Source: Clostridia bacterium
GTDB taxonomy: Bacteria > Bacillota > Clostridia > Oscillospirales > Acutalibacteraceae
Assembly (NCBI GenBank): GCA_017625095.1
Contig: JAGALQ010000020.1
Span: 1 to 64,000, forward strand
DNA: 64,000 bases
Direction of reading: 5' to 3'
The notes under the pieces were generated by a model, which saw only the letters and a list, made by a program, of their open reading frames with translations, made no database searches and was not told the DNA's origin. The translations under genes and the position numbers were made by a program. This document shows positions 18,993 to 27,220 of the stretch, piece after piece; within the stretch, counting starts at the first letter, position 1, and each line of letters starts with the position of its first letter.

Positions 18993-19829
18993 TTACACTT
19001 CCCCTTCCTTTGAATAATCTGCCGAAACTTCAAGAACATCGGCGGTAACCTGACTCTGACGCTTGCGGTTTATTTCCGTTTCAAGTTGAGCGCTGTATTC
19101 GCACGCGGTATCGTATGCACTGCGCATTGTTGTCAGCGTTGCTGCCTGAGCACCGAGTGCGGTTTCAAGTATTTTTTTATAAAGAATTGAAATCAGGATT
19201 TTTTCGGCAGTTTGGCTTATAACAGTTTGCTTATCGGGAACAAACAAAGGCTCTTCGCATTCTGCCGATTCTTTATCAGGTGTAAACAAATCCTCGCATA
19301 CGGGGCTTTGCTTCATCATGTTCTGATATTGAGAATATATGATTTTCACTGAAGATATTTTTCCGTTTTCCATCAGTTTCCTGATATTGTCAAAAAGTCC
19401 GCACGCATCCTGATATGACGGTATATCGGAAAAAATATATGATTTGCTGGAAGGAATTTTTTTGCTGTCAAGATAGTCCTTACCTTTTTTACCGCAGCAA
19501 AGAATAACGGGCTCGGTTTCTTGTTTGCGAAAAATATTCTCAAAAAACGAGATGAGTTCTGTATTGAAACTTCCGCACATTCCTTTGTTTGAAGTCATAA
19601 CAATGTATAAAATCGGCGCGTCGGGATTTTTAACCGAAAAAACAGAGTTGAAATCCTTGCGGTAATTACGGTACATACGGTTGCATTGTTCTTCGTATTT
19701 TTCATAATCCGAATAGAGAGCGGAAAGTTTTGAATATTTGACCGTAGAAGCCGTTTTCATTGCCTGGGTAAGTTTTTGTGTTGAAAGAATTACCTGCAGT
19801 TTCTTTTTAAGATTTTGTATCGTGGGCAT
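18993..19829 (-). CDS. atpG: ATP synthase gamma subunit
   Basis: The 278-residue protein has the N-terminal coiled-coil helix (KLTQAMKTASTVKYSKL) and C-terminal partner (TTMRSAYDTACEYSAQLETEINRKRQSQVT) of the rotor shaft. The middle has the conserved MTSNKGMCGSFNTELI. It starts 3 bases after the stop of the fused alpha ORF and ends 4 bases before atpD. Confidence 0.95.
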   Translation of the reverse strand: MPTIQNLKKKLQVILSTQKLTQAMKTASTVKYSKLSALYSDYEKYEEQCNRMYRNYRKDFNSVFSVKNPDAPILYIVMTSNKGMCGSFNTELISFFENIFRKQETEPVILCCGKKGKDYLDSKKIPSSKSYIFSDIPSYQDACGLFDNIRKLMENGKISSVKIIYSQYQNMMKQSPVCEDLFTPDKESAECEEPLFVPDKQTVISQTAEKILISILYKKILETALGAQAATLTTMRSAYDTACEYSAQLETEINRKRQSQVTADVLEVSADYSKEGEV

Positions 19830-19831
19830 AA

Positions 19832-22042
19832 TCAGAACCTCTCGGTGAATTCAGCAATAACTTTATCAAGTTCTTGCCTGAGGGTATCATCCAATTTTTT
19901 TGAGTTCTTGATTTTAAGAAGAACAGATTCCTTTTCGTTCTCAAAGAAGCGGAAAAGTTCTTTTTCAAATCTTTCCATATCTTCAACGGCAATATTCTTT
20001 GTGTATCCTTCGCTGACGGCATAGATAAGAACGGCTTGCAGTTCATCCGCAACAGGGGCATATCTTCCTTGCTTGAGAGCCTCTGTGAGGCGTTTGCCCG
20101 AATCGAGAGTTGCTTTTGTTGCGTCGTCAATATCAGAACCGAACTGCATGAATTCGGCAAGTTCTCTGTACTGAGCAAGTCTTGTGCGAAGACTTGCGGA
20201 AATCTTTTTCATAACGGGTTTCTGCGCTGCACCGCCGACTCGGGAAACCGAAAGGCCGACATTTACGGCAGGTCTCTGACCTTCATTGAAAAGTTCTGCG
20301 TCAAGGAAAATCTGTCCGTCGGTGATTGAAATAACATTAGTGGGAATATATGCGGATATATCACTTGCAAGGGTCTCAACTATGGGAAGAGCGGTGATTG
20401 AACCGCCGCCGAGTTCATCGGAAAGATGAGCCGCTCTCTCGAGAAGTCTTGAATGAAGATAGAATATATCGCCGGGATATGCCTCACGGCCTGACGGACG
20501 ATGAAGCAGAAGCGAAAGTTCGCGGTAAGCAACGGCGTGCTTTGAAAGGTCGTCATAGACTATGAGTACATCTTTTCCTTCATACATAAAGTGTTCAGCC
20601 ATTGCCGAACCCGAAAAAGGTGCAATGTACTGAAGCGCTGCCGAGGAAGAAGCAGGCACTGCAATAATGGTTGTATATTCCATCGCTCCCTTTGACTGAA
20701 GTTTTTCTTTGATTTCAGCAACGAGAGTTTCCTTCTGACCGATTGCAACGTAAATGCAGATTGTGTTTTTGCCCTTCTGGTTGATAATTGTATCAACGGC
20801 AATGGCGGTTTTACCCGTCTGTCTGTCGCCGATGATGAGTTCTCTCTGTCCCTTACCGATAGGAACAAGAGCATCAATCGCCTTTATACCGGTATGCAAG
20901 GGTGAGTTTACGGGAGAACGGTCAAGGATTGAGGGCGCTTTATATTCAATAGGTCTTGTGCTTTTATAAGGAAGATAGCCCATTGCATCAATGGGATTGC
21001 CGAGAGCATCAACAACTCTGCCCAGAAGGCATTCGCCGACGGGAACGGATGCTATTGTGCCGACTCTTCTTACACGGCTGCCCGATTCGATATTGGAAAA
21101 TTCGCCGAAAATAACACAGCCGATTCTGTTCTGCTGAATATCGAGAACCATTCCCGTTTCACCGCATTCAAATTCAACAACCTCGCCGTACATAATATCG
21201 GCAAGACCGTCCATCCAGCAAATGCCGTCCGAAACCGTCATGACACGGCCCAACTGATATTTATGAATCTGCGGTCTGAATTCTTCGGCTTTCTGCGTGA
21301 ATTCCTGGATGAGAAGTCCTACGGTATCGTCATCCATAATCGGCTCATGGTTCATATTTTTTTCAAAGTGATAAAGTTCTTCACTTACCGTACCGTCATA
21401 AACGGTATCGCCTATACGAAGTTTAAGACCGCCTATAAGAGAGGAATCTTCAAGCACCCAAAGAGACGTTTTCCCTCCCACGCTTTCAAGAAGTTCCGTT
21501 GTTGCCTTATCAACCTTTTCAACAATCTCTTTTTCAAGGGGGAATGCTGATGTGAGGGTAACATAAAGAACGTCATGGTGCTTGAGATAAGCCATGTCGC
21601 CGGGGGTGAGGCAAATTTCCGAAAGTATGGTATCGATTACCTGACTGTCGAGGGATTTGATTTCATTTGCATATTTTTCATAGGAGAAAAGTTTGATTAC
21701 ATTTTCTTTCATAACGGAGAAGAGTTCTTTTCGCGCATCCTCGATCATCTGACGGTGGATTTCGCTGTATTCTCTTTCACCGAAAGCATTTATTGAAGCA
21801 ATTTTTTCTTTCGTTTGTGTTTTTATCTTCAGAATTTCTTCATCGTGAACATCTTCGGAAGATTCTTCGGAAACTGATTCGAAAACGGGCATTTCAAGCC
21901 TTTCGATTTCTTCTGCTTCATCAAGTTCCTTGTTAATCTTTTCAAGTCGGCCGCCGAATATGCGCTTTACGGTTTTTCTGCCTGCAAGAACCAGAATAAC
22001 AAGAAGAATAATAAAATTAATTATTACATATTGTATTTGCAT
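19832..22042 (-). CDS. atpA: fused ATP synthase subunit: b-like stalk, delta C-terminal domain, alpha
   Basis: One uninterrupted 736-residue ORF fills the usual delta and alpha positions. Residues 5-22 form a membrane helix (IINFIILLVILVLAG). About 28-130 is a charged, helical b-type stalk. About 150-228 matches the delta C-terminal domain (VTLTSAFPLEKEI, then SLIGGLKLRIGDTVYDG). From about 232 to the end is a complete alpha subunit with Walker A GDRQTGKTAIAV (405-416), SALPIVET-like GGGSITALPIVETLASD and SRVGGAAQ. The helical delta N-terminal domain is missing or very reduced. No ribosome binding site precedes the internal ATG at residue 230 (the sequence there is an A run), so separate translation of alpha is not supported. 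A separate b subunit is encoded next door. Mycobacteria have a b-delta fusion, but I know of no described b-delta-alpha form. Confidence 0.9.
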   Translation of the reverse strand: MQIQYVIINFIILLVILVLAGRKTVKRIFGGRLEKINKELDEAEEIERLEMPVFESVSEESSEDVHDEEILKIKTQTKEKIASINAFGEREYSEIHRQMIEDARKELFSVMKENVIKLFSYEKYANEIKSLDSQVIDTILSEICLTPGDMAYLKHHDVLYVTLTSAFPLEKEIVEKVDKATTELLESVGGKTSLWVLEDSSLIGGLKLRIGDTVYDGTVSEELYHFEKNMNHEPIMDDDTVGLLIQEFTQKAEEFRPQIHKYQLGRVMTVSDGICWMDGLADIMYGEVVEFECGETGMVLDIQQNRIGCVIFGEFSNIESGSRVRRVGTIASVPVGECLLGRVVDALGNPIDAMGYLPYKSTRPIEYKAPSILDRSPVNSPLHTGIKAIDALVPIGKGQRELIIGDRQTGKTAIAVDTIINQKGKNTICIYVAIGQKETLVAEIKEKLQSKGAMEYTTIIAVPASSSAALQYIAPFSGSAMAEHFMYEGKDVLIVYDDLSKHAVAYRELSLLLHRPSGREAYPGDIFYLHSRLLERAAHLSDELGGGSITALPIVETLASDISAYIPTNVISITDGQIFLDAELFNEGQRPAVNVGLSVSRVGGAAQKPVMKKISASLRTRLAQYRELAEFMQFGSDIDDATKATLDSGKRLTEALKQGRYAPVADELQAVLIYAVSEGYTKNIAVEDMERFEKELFRFFENEKESVLLKIKNSKKLDDTLRQELDKVIAEFTERF

Positions 22043-22048
22043 AACACA

Positions 22049-22474
22049 TCATATCCTATGCGAGATAATATTTTTCGCAAACAAAGCCGCCGCTGTCTCC
22101 ATTTTCGGAGCAACGGAATAAACGATTTTGTCGTGTTCGTCAGTAATACCTTCTCTGTATTTCTGAACATCGGCAATGCATTGTCTTTGTGCGGTTTCAA
22201 TTTCTTTTTTGCTCTGAAGTTGTAATTGCTCAAGTTTTTGTTTTGTTTCTTTTCTGGCTTTTTCTTCCGCCAGAGTTTTTTCTTTTTCTGCCTGATTTTT
22301 ATGCTCAAGAATACACTTTTCAATATCTTCTTTCTTCTTTGAGGCAGCCTGTATTTTTTCGCGGCGGCTGTCCATTATTTTAAGAAGCGGAGTGAAAAGC
22401 AGGTTCTTGAGTATTACCGTAAGAATCAAAAAACAAATTACAGTCCAGACCATAACGGATGGCTGAATATTCAT
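22049..22474 (-). CDS. atpF: ATP synthase b subunit
   Basis: The 141-residue protein has one N-terminal membrane helix (VMVWTVICFLILTVILKNLLF), the PLLKIMDSRREKI hinge and a long charged helix rich in Lys/Glu. This is the peripheral stalk b subunit, slightly shorter than the usual 155-170 residues. It probably pairs with the b-like N terminus of the fused alpha protein encoded 6 bases downstream. Confidence 0.9.
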   Translation of the reverse strand: MNIQPSVMVWTVICFLILTVILKNLLFTPLLKIMDSRREKIQAASKKKEDIEKCILEHKNQAEKEKTLAEEKARKETKQKLEQLQLQSKKEIETAQRQCIADVQKYREGITDEHDKIVYSVAPKMETAAALFAKNIISHRI

Positions 22475-22484
22475 AATTTACTCC

Positions 22485-22715
22485 TCAGATTTTTGAAATA
22501 AGCATAAATGCGATAAGAAGTCCGTAAATTGTGAGCGCTTCCATAAGTGCAAGAGAAATGATGAGTGTTGAACGGATATCCTTTGCAGCGTCAGGCTGAC
22601 GGGCAATGCTTTCCATTGCTGCTTTTGCTGTTATACCCTGACCGATTGAGGGACCGAGTGTGCTGATTGCGATTGCGATTGCCGCTGCGATTGCGATGAT
22701 TGATGAATTAGTCAT
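22485..22715 (-). CDS. atpE: ATP synthase c subunit (proteolipid)
   Basis: The 76-residue hairpin has two membrane helices and the polar loop ARQPD (residues 38-42). The ion-binding carboxylate is Glu59 in LMEALTIYG. Of the Na+-site residues known from Ilyobacter, Gln26 (SIGQG) and Tyr64 are present, but the Ser after the Glu is Ala60, so Na+ coupling is uncertain and H+ coupling is possible. Confidence 0.95.
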   Translation of the reverse strand: MTNSSIIAIAAAIAIAISTLGPSIGQGITAKAAMESIARQPDAAKDIRSTLIISLALMEALTIYGLLIAFMLISKI

Positions 22716-22743
22716 ATTAATTACTCCTTAGTTATAAAAATTT

Positions 22744-23412
22744 TTATTCTGTAACCTCGTCAAGATAAATTGAAACGAGCATTGTGAATACCATTGCCTG
22801 CAAAGCGCAGAAGAGCAGAGAAAGCACCATCATTACCACCGGTGCACCAATGGGGAAGATATGGTAAAGTTCCTCTGTAACAGTTTCTTCGCCGAAAATG
22901 TTGCCGTAAAGTCTCAGCGCAAGAGATGCCGGCTTGATTATTTCATCAAGCACAAGAAGCGGCAACATAAAGAACATCGGTTTAACAAAATGTTTAAAAT
23001 AATGCTTTGCGTTGTGTCTTATACCTGAAATCTGTAAAAACAGGAATGTAACAACACCGAGCGCCGCCGTAACCGAAAGCGATGCCGTCGGGGCTTTTAC
23101 ATAATCTGTCAGACCCACTCCGGGAATCAATCCCGAGTAGTTCGAGAAAATAATAAAAATAAAGAGAGATGCAAGAAAAGTAAAATATTTTCTTGATTTC
23201 TTTTTGCCGAGAATATCAGAAAAGAAATTGTCAAGATATTCAATACCGGTTTCAATTATGTTCTGAAATTTTCCGGGCCTTTCTTTGAGATTCTTTTTCA
23301 CAATCTGCGAAAGCAATGCGATAACCAAAAGCATTATCCACATTGTGATAACCTCGCCGGTTACATCAAGAATCCCGAAAAGACTGATAATAACCTCTGA
23401 TTTTTCACCCAT
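22744..23412 (-). CDS. atpB: ATP synthase a subunit
   Basis: The 222-residue membrane protein has the conserved PASLALRLYGNIFGEE segment, whose Arg is essential for ion passage at the a/c interface, plus about five hydrophobic helices. GGGAGGA lies ahead of the ATG at 23412, which overlaps the end of atpI by 8 bases. Confidence 0.95.
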   Translation of the reverse strand: MGEKSEVIISLFGILDVTGEVITMWIMLLVIALLSQIVKKNLKERPGKFQNIIETGIEYLDNFFSDILGKKKSRKYFTFLASLFIFIIFSNYSGLIPGVGLTDYVKAPTASLSVTAALGVVTFLFLQISGIRHNAKHYFKHFVKPMFFMLPLLVLDEIIKPASLALRLYGNIFGEETVTEELYHIFPIGAPVVMMVLSLLFCALQAMVFTMLVSIYLDEVTE

Positions 23413-23734
23413 CGGTCTTATCCTCCCTTTCTGTTTTCTTTGTTTTTATCGTGTCATTAAGCAATAAAAGTTTCTTTGTGAAGAAAAACATAGGCACCGT
23501 CATTCCTGCTACCGCACCAACAAGAAGATATGCAAGGTCAGCAATCTGTGTTTTTGAACCGATGAAATATACCAAAACAAGATATGCCACCTGCAGAATC
23601 TGACGGATAACAAATGAGCCCGAGTATTTTTCGGGAGATTTTAAAAGCACTTTTTTTGAGAAAATATAGTTTGCAAAGGCTATCAAAAGGCCGACCGCCG
23701 CCGCAATAACAGCGCCGATAATATTTGCAATCAT
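23405..23734 (-). CDS. atpI: ATP synthase subunit I-like membrane protein
   Basis: The 109-residue protein has four predicted membrane helices and the AtpI-like FANYIFSKKVLL segment near the N terminus. AtpI proteins assist c-ring assembly. It is the first gene of the operon, behind the promoter at 23767-23794. Sequence conservation in this family is low, so position carries much of the call. Confidence 0.75.
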   Translation of the reverse strand: MIANIIGAVIAAAVGLLIAFANYIFSKKVLLKSPEKYSGSFVIRQILQVAYLVLVYFIGSKTQIADLAYLLVGAVAGMTVPMFFFTKKLLLLNDTIKTKKTEREDKTDG

Positions 23735-23766
23735 ATAATCACCGACTTATTTATGATTTTAAGGTT

Positions 23767-23794
23767 ATTATAGCACTTGGTTTGCTTTTTTCAA
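23767..23794 (-). promoter_or_regulatory. promoter of the ATP synthase operon
   Basis: Minus-strand TTGAAA, 16-base spacer and extended -10 TGCTATAAT lie about 35 bases before atpI. Confidence 0.75.
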
Positions 23795-23862
23795 TAGTAA
23801 CTTTTCATATTTTATATGAGGTTTATTGTGTTTGGCTTTTGTGAAAATAACCACAAAGGGCT

Positions 23863-23893
23863 GTCTCACGAATGAAGTGAGGCAGCTCCTTTT
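23863..23893. terminator. terminator between the DUF2798 gene and the ATP synthase operon
   Basis: GGCTGTCTCAC and GTGAGGCAGC(T)CC pair around a 7-base loop, with T tracts on both sides. It ends the DUF2798 gene on the minus strand. Confidence 0.65.
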
Positions 23894-23916
23894 GTCTGTG
23901 AACTGTTATTTGAAAA

Positions 23917-24501
23917 TCAATTGGTTATTTTCTCTTTTTCTTCGTGATTTTTGCGGCTTTTGATATCCTTTGCAAAAAGAGTTTTGAATATGGTTCTTAC
24001 CAAAGGCTGAATAAAGAAAAGTTGAGTAAAGAATGCAAACGGGAAGTTAAAGCATACAAGTTTAAGCCAGTCTGCAAGTAAAGTCCACATATTGAATCCT
24101 GCCTGGTAATTGTAATAAAGAAAAGCGGCGATGAAACTCATGACGGGACACATAATACCTACCGTTGCGCAGATGATTGCAGATTCAAAAAGCACGGGAT
24201 GAGTGGTACGGGGGTCAAAATTCTTGCTGGCAAGTTTGAACGAAAGGGGAGAACCCAAAAGATTTTCGAGAGCGTAGGCAAGTACAAACTCAATAAGTAC
24301 AACCGCCCAGATCGGAACGGTTTTTCCGAAAACGGGAACACCGCCCATTTTGTTGATAGCGGCAAGCACACCGGATTCGCCCGTAATCAGCATAAACATA
24401 TTGCCATGAATAACATAAAGGCTGTAAAATACGTAAGCGTGAACGGTGATTACAACAGTAATAAATGCGAACACCATTCTTTGAAATTGGTTTCTGGGCA
24501 T
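23917..24501 (-). CDS. DUF2798 membrane protein
   Basis: The start at 24501 is chosen because AAGGAG lies 8 bases before its ATG, giving 194 residues (MPRNQFQRMVFAF). Four hydrophobic helices are seen in two similar halves (VFAFITVVITVHAYVFY and later ATVGIMCPVMSFIAAFLYYN), as expected for the DUF2798 repeat. Function is unknown. The gene stands alone behind a structured leader with a terminator (24520-24617), which suggests control by premature termination. Confidence 0.65.
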   Translation of the reverse strand: MPRNQFQRMVFAFITVVITVHAYVFYSLYVIHGNMFMLITGESGVLAAINKMGGVPVFGKTVPIWAVVLIEFVLAYALENLLGSPLSFKLASKNFDPRTTHPVLFESAIICATVGIMCPVMSFIAAFLYYNYQAGFNMWTLLADWLKLVCFNFPFAFFTQLFFIQPLVRTIFKTLFAKDIKSRKNHEEKEKITN

Positions 24502-24519
24502 GATAAACTCTCCTTTTCG

Positions 24520-24617
24520 GCATAAAAAAAGACACACCTGTAAATCTGTGTACCGTAATCAGATTTACTCACTCAAAGGTGCAACGTGTGTCGTTCATAG
24601 CCGTATTTATTTTTAGG
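24520..24617 (-). promoter_or_regulatory. structured leader with terminator upstream of the DUF2798 gene
   Basis: On the minus strand an extended -10 TGCTATAAT (near 24620-24628) is followed by a folded leader. GACACAC pairs with GTGTGTC and encloses an asymmetric internal loop (GTTGCACCTTTGAGTGA opposite AG) and an inner stem GTAAATCTG / CAGATTTAC. The closing stem is followed directly by seven T and then by the ribosome binding site. The compact fold with a large one-sided loop next to a terminator looks like a riboswitch or attenuator, but it fits no class I recognise. Confidence 0.5.
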
Positions 24618-24775
24618 TATTATAGCATGAATTTTTTAAAAAATATGTTGTGATTTGGAAGAGCGTTTTTCAGCGGATATACCGACGGCAGCCGTTATAT
24701 CCATTATGGTTGCTCGAACACATCTCTGCATTACAGGTCTGATATTTCTGCCGTAATGCAGGATATCTATAGATC

Positions 24776-24961
24776 AAAACTTTCAAAAAATTAACATTAA
24801 TAAACCCCGAATGGATTGCAACAATAATAAGGCAAACGCAAAAAGTTTTTTTGCAAAGGAGTGTATACGAAATGGCAAAGAGCAACTCTAAGAGTATGGT
24901 TCCCGAGGCACGCGAGGCACTTGACAGATTCAAGATGGAAGCTGCAAGCGAAGTCGGCGTA
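24776..24961 (+). repeat. duplicated block around the spore protein gene, copy B
   Basis: The counterpart of 15740-15918. Here the coding sequence continues to a normal end, so this is the likely source copy. Confidence 0.85.
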
Positions 24962-25069
24962 AACCTCAAGCAGGGTTACAACGGTCACCTCACATCTCGT
25001 GAGGCAGGCTCAGTAGGCGGTCAGATGGTTAAGAAGATGATCGAATCCTACGAGAAGAACATGAAGTAA
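24872..25069 (+). CDS. alpha/beta-type small acid-soluble spore protein
   Basis: The 65-residue protein has both SASP signatures: the germination protease region around ALDRFKMEAASEVGV and the C-terminal HLTSREAGSVGGQMVKKMI. These proteins coat spore DNA and protect it from UV and heat, then are degraded at germination. AAGGAG lies 10 bases before the ATG. Expression is expected in the forespore (sigma-G), although no convincing sigma-G promoter could be assigned. Confidence 0.95.
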   Translation: MAKSNSKSMVPEAREALDRFKMEAASEVGVNLKQGYNGHLTSREAGSVGGQMVKKMIESYEKNMK

Positions 25070-25089
25070 CTTCTCACGCATATAAAAAA

Positions 25090-25115
25090 CCCGATCTCTC
25101 GGATGAGAGGTCGGG
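25090..25115. terminator. bidirectional terminator after the spore protein
   Basis: CCCGATCTCTC and GAGAGGTCGGG form an 11-bp stem with a GGAT loop. T-rich sequence follows on both strands, serving the spore protein gene and the convergent glycosidase gene. Confidence 0.85.
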
Positions 25116-25122
25116 ATTAATT

Positions 25123-27105
25123 TTATCTGAAGATGTAATTTAAATATTTTCTGAACTCAATATAGAAGCTTTCGAGCTTTTCGAGTATGCCGTCGAAGAA
25201 ATCAAAAGATACTCTATCCTGCACATCGGCTTGAGTTTTGCCCGTAGCCGTGCTGTCAAAAACAAAGGCAAATCTTCCGCCCGGTGCCGCATCACCGTTC
25301 TGATAAAATGCGGTTGCATCCTCACCCTGAAGATTATCTGACCACTTGAAGCTGAATTTTATCTCTTCATCGGTAAGCCCGAGAGCCGTTCTCGGCACAG
25401 CAATCTAAAGCACGTTGCCGTTCACACTGTAATCCACCTTGCAGACCTCTTCAAAAGCGACACCGCCGAGAGATTTTTCGAGCGTTGCTTTGCCGTCTTT
25501 CGGTGACTCTCTGTTAATCAGAAACTCAAAGCCCTCCCAATTCGGAGAAATGCCGCTCGTATCAGTATCAATAAGCAGTCGCATCCAGTCTGGATCGGTT
25601 GAGGGTGTGAGGTTATCTGCCGTTTTTACATAGAAATAAACGTTATTATCGTCATAAGCAATCTTTGACTGAACTATATCGTTGCGGAACGTATCATTCT
25701 TATAATAACAGCCTTTCCAGCCTGCGCTGTCGCGCTTTTTACCGCCCTCATAGTGGTTATATTCGGGCAGCACGCTATCCCACTGTGAAAGTGAACCGTT
25801 TATATCAATTGTCTTTTCTGCATCGGTTTTAGGCAGAGCATCCGCTCCCTTGAAACGGCGGACATTTTCGACAAGCTGATAATAATAATGATCCTTAAGC
25901 ACACCTGCAGACGGCTCAATATCGCGGCTGTACTCGGGGCTGAACTGATCGGGGAAAGCGTTTTCGGTTTCCATCCAGTTTTCAAATCTGCCTGCAATCC
26001 ACTCATTAAAGCCCGTAACAAAAATAATTTCGGGATCCTGAGAGATTGCATAGTCCCACTGCTGCTGGAAATTGAGTCCGTAAAGCAGAGAGTTTTCGAT
26101 GTTTTTATCAACCGTTACGGTCTTTCCGCCGTAGCTGTAGGTATAAGAAAAATATCCGTCGGTGAAGCTTCTGCCCTGCACGGTGCCTTCCGGCGAGTTC
26201 ATTGCGATAAGTCCGTTTTCATTTGCATTCTGGGCAACGGAAACACACATTTCCTCAACACCGCCGAAGAGCTTTCTGCCGAATTTTGTCTGCGGATAAT
26301 CGGAGCACCAGCCCCACGTATCACTTACGTATCCCGTATCATCGGCAAAATATGTAGACTCGTTATCACGGAAGGTAAAGAAATTATAAATCTCTTTATC
26401 CTTTTCTGCGGAGAGGTCAAGGGCGGCAACGTCAGCCATAAGCATAGGCTTGCCGTCCCAGATAAACCAGAAATCGCTGTATCTGCCCTTGCTGTAGAGA
26501 TTGTCATAAATATCGTAGAGCTGTGTGCGTGTCTCCTCTTTGCCTCCGAAATTGAGAATAAAAGAAACGTCGGGGGCGTCAACTCCGTCTGCCCTTGCTT
26601 CGCTCCAGACTTTCAGCAGGGTTTCGTAAGCCTCGGTAAACACAAGAGTAGAGTTTGTGGTGTCAAAAAAGACAACGTCAATATCAGCATCAGCAAGCAG
26701 CTCAGCGTGCTTACGCAGGATATACTCATCCGTATTAGTATAAAAACCGTAAAGCGGCTCATCCCAGAAATAAGGTCTGCCGTCGTAGGTGTTACCCCAC
26801 GCAGGATGATCCCAATCGTTGACCGCTTCGGGATATTTATCGAGCACACTACCCGTTGTAATCGGCTCGTGGTCATTTATCCAGGGGTAATGCCAAGTCC
26901 AGTAAAACATTGCAACGTACTTGTTTTCTCTGCGGTCTGATACGTCACCGTTGAGAGAAAGAGTGCGTCCCAGACCGTCGACAGCAGCCCACGTGGAGGG
27001 TTTGATTTCATCCGATTTTTTCTCGGCGGAAGAAGCCGCACTTGCACAAATGCCAAAAAGTAAAACCACACATAAAAGCGTGACACATATTCTCTTAAAG
27101 ATCAT
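25123..27105 (-). pseudogene. secreted glycosidase-like gene interrupted by one TAG
   Basis: The upstream part (25405-27105, 566 residues) has a signal peptide (ICVTLLCVVLLFGICASA) and a catalytic-type region resembling GH71/GH99-like or related glycan enzymes (VAMFYWTWHYPWIND, DIDVVFFDTTNS, SDFWFIWDGKPMLM, IIFVTGFNEWIAGRFE). From about residue 440 it enters a CBM9-like domain. A TAG at 25405-25407 interrupts this domain. The same frame continues as IAVPRTALGLTDEEIKFSF to 25123, completing it. The final residues form another aromatic amphipathic tail. The break is a single in-frame stop, so it is a recent nonsense mutation, a sequencing error, or readthrough. TAG serves as a normal stop elsewhere here. 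Confidence 0.75.
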
Positions 27106-27171
27106 ATATATTCTCCTTTCGGTTACAGCATTATTATATTACAAAACGACCGCTTTTTCAACAGAAACAAA

Positions 27172-27210
27172 ATCACCCCGAAGCTACGTACAAATAAGCT
27201 TCGGGGTGAT
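27172..27210. terminator. terminator at the end of the exopolysaccharide region
   Basis: ATCACCCCGAAGCT and AGCTTCGGGGTGAT form a 14-bp stem, with TTTTGTTT following on the minus strand. It ends the operon whose last gene is the FrhB-like ORF. Confidence 0.85.
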
Positions 27211-27220
27211 TTATTCCGGG

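Noticed and set aside
21330..21375. Internal start for a separate alpha subunit at residue 230 of the fusion
   Set aside because: The ATG is preceded only by an A run (GAAAAAAAT) with no Shine-Dalgarno sequence, so separate translation is not supported by sequence.
22024..22323. Open frames of 80-100 residues antisense to or overlapping atpF and other ATP synthase genes
   Set aside because: They lack ribosome binding sites and family-like sequence, and lie wholly in well-supported genes. They are frame shadows.
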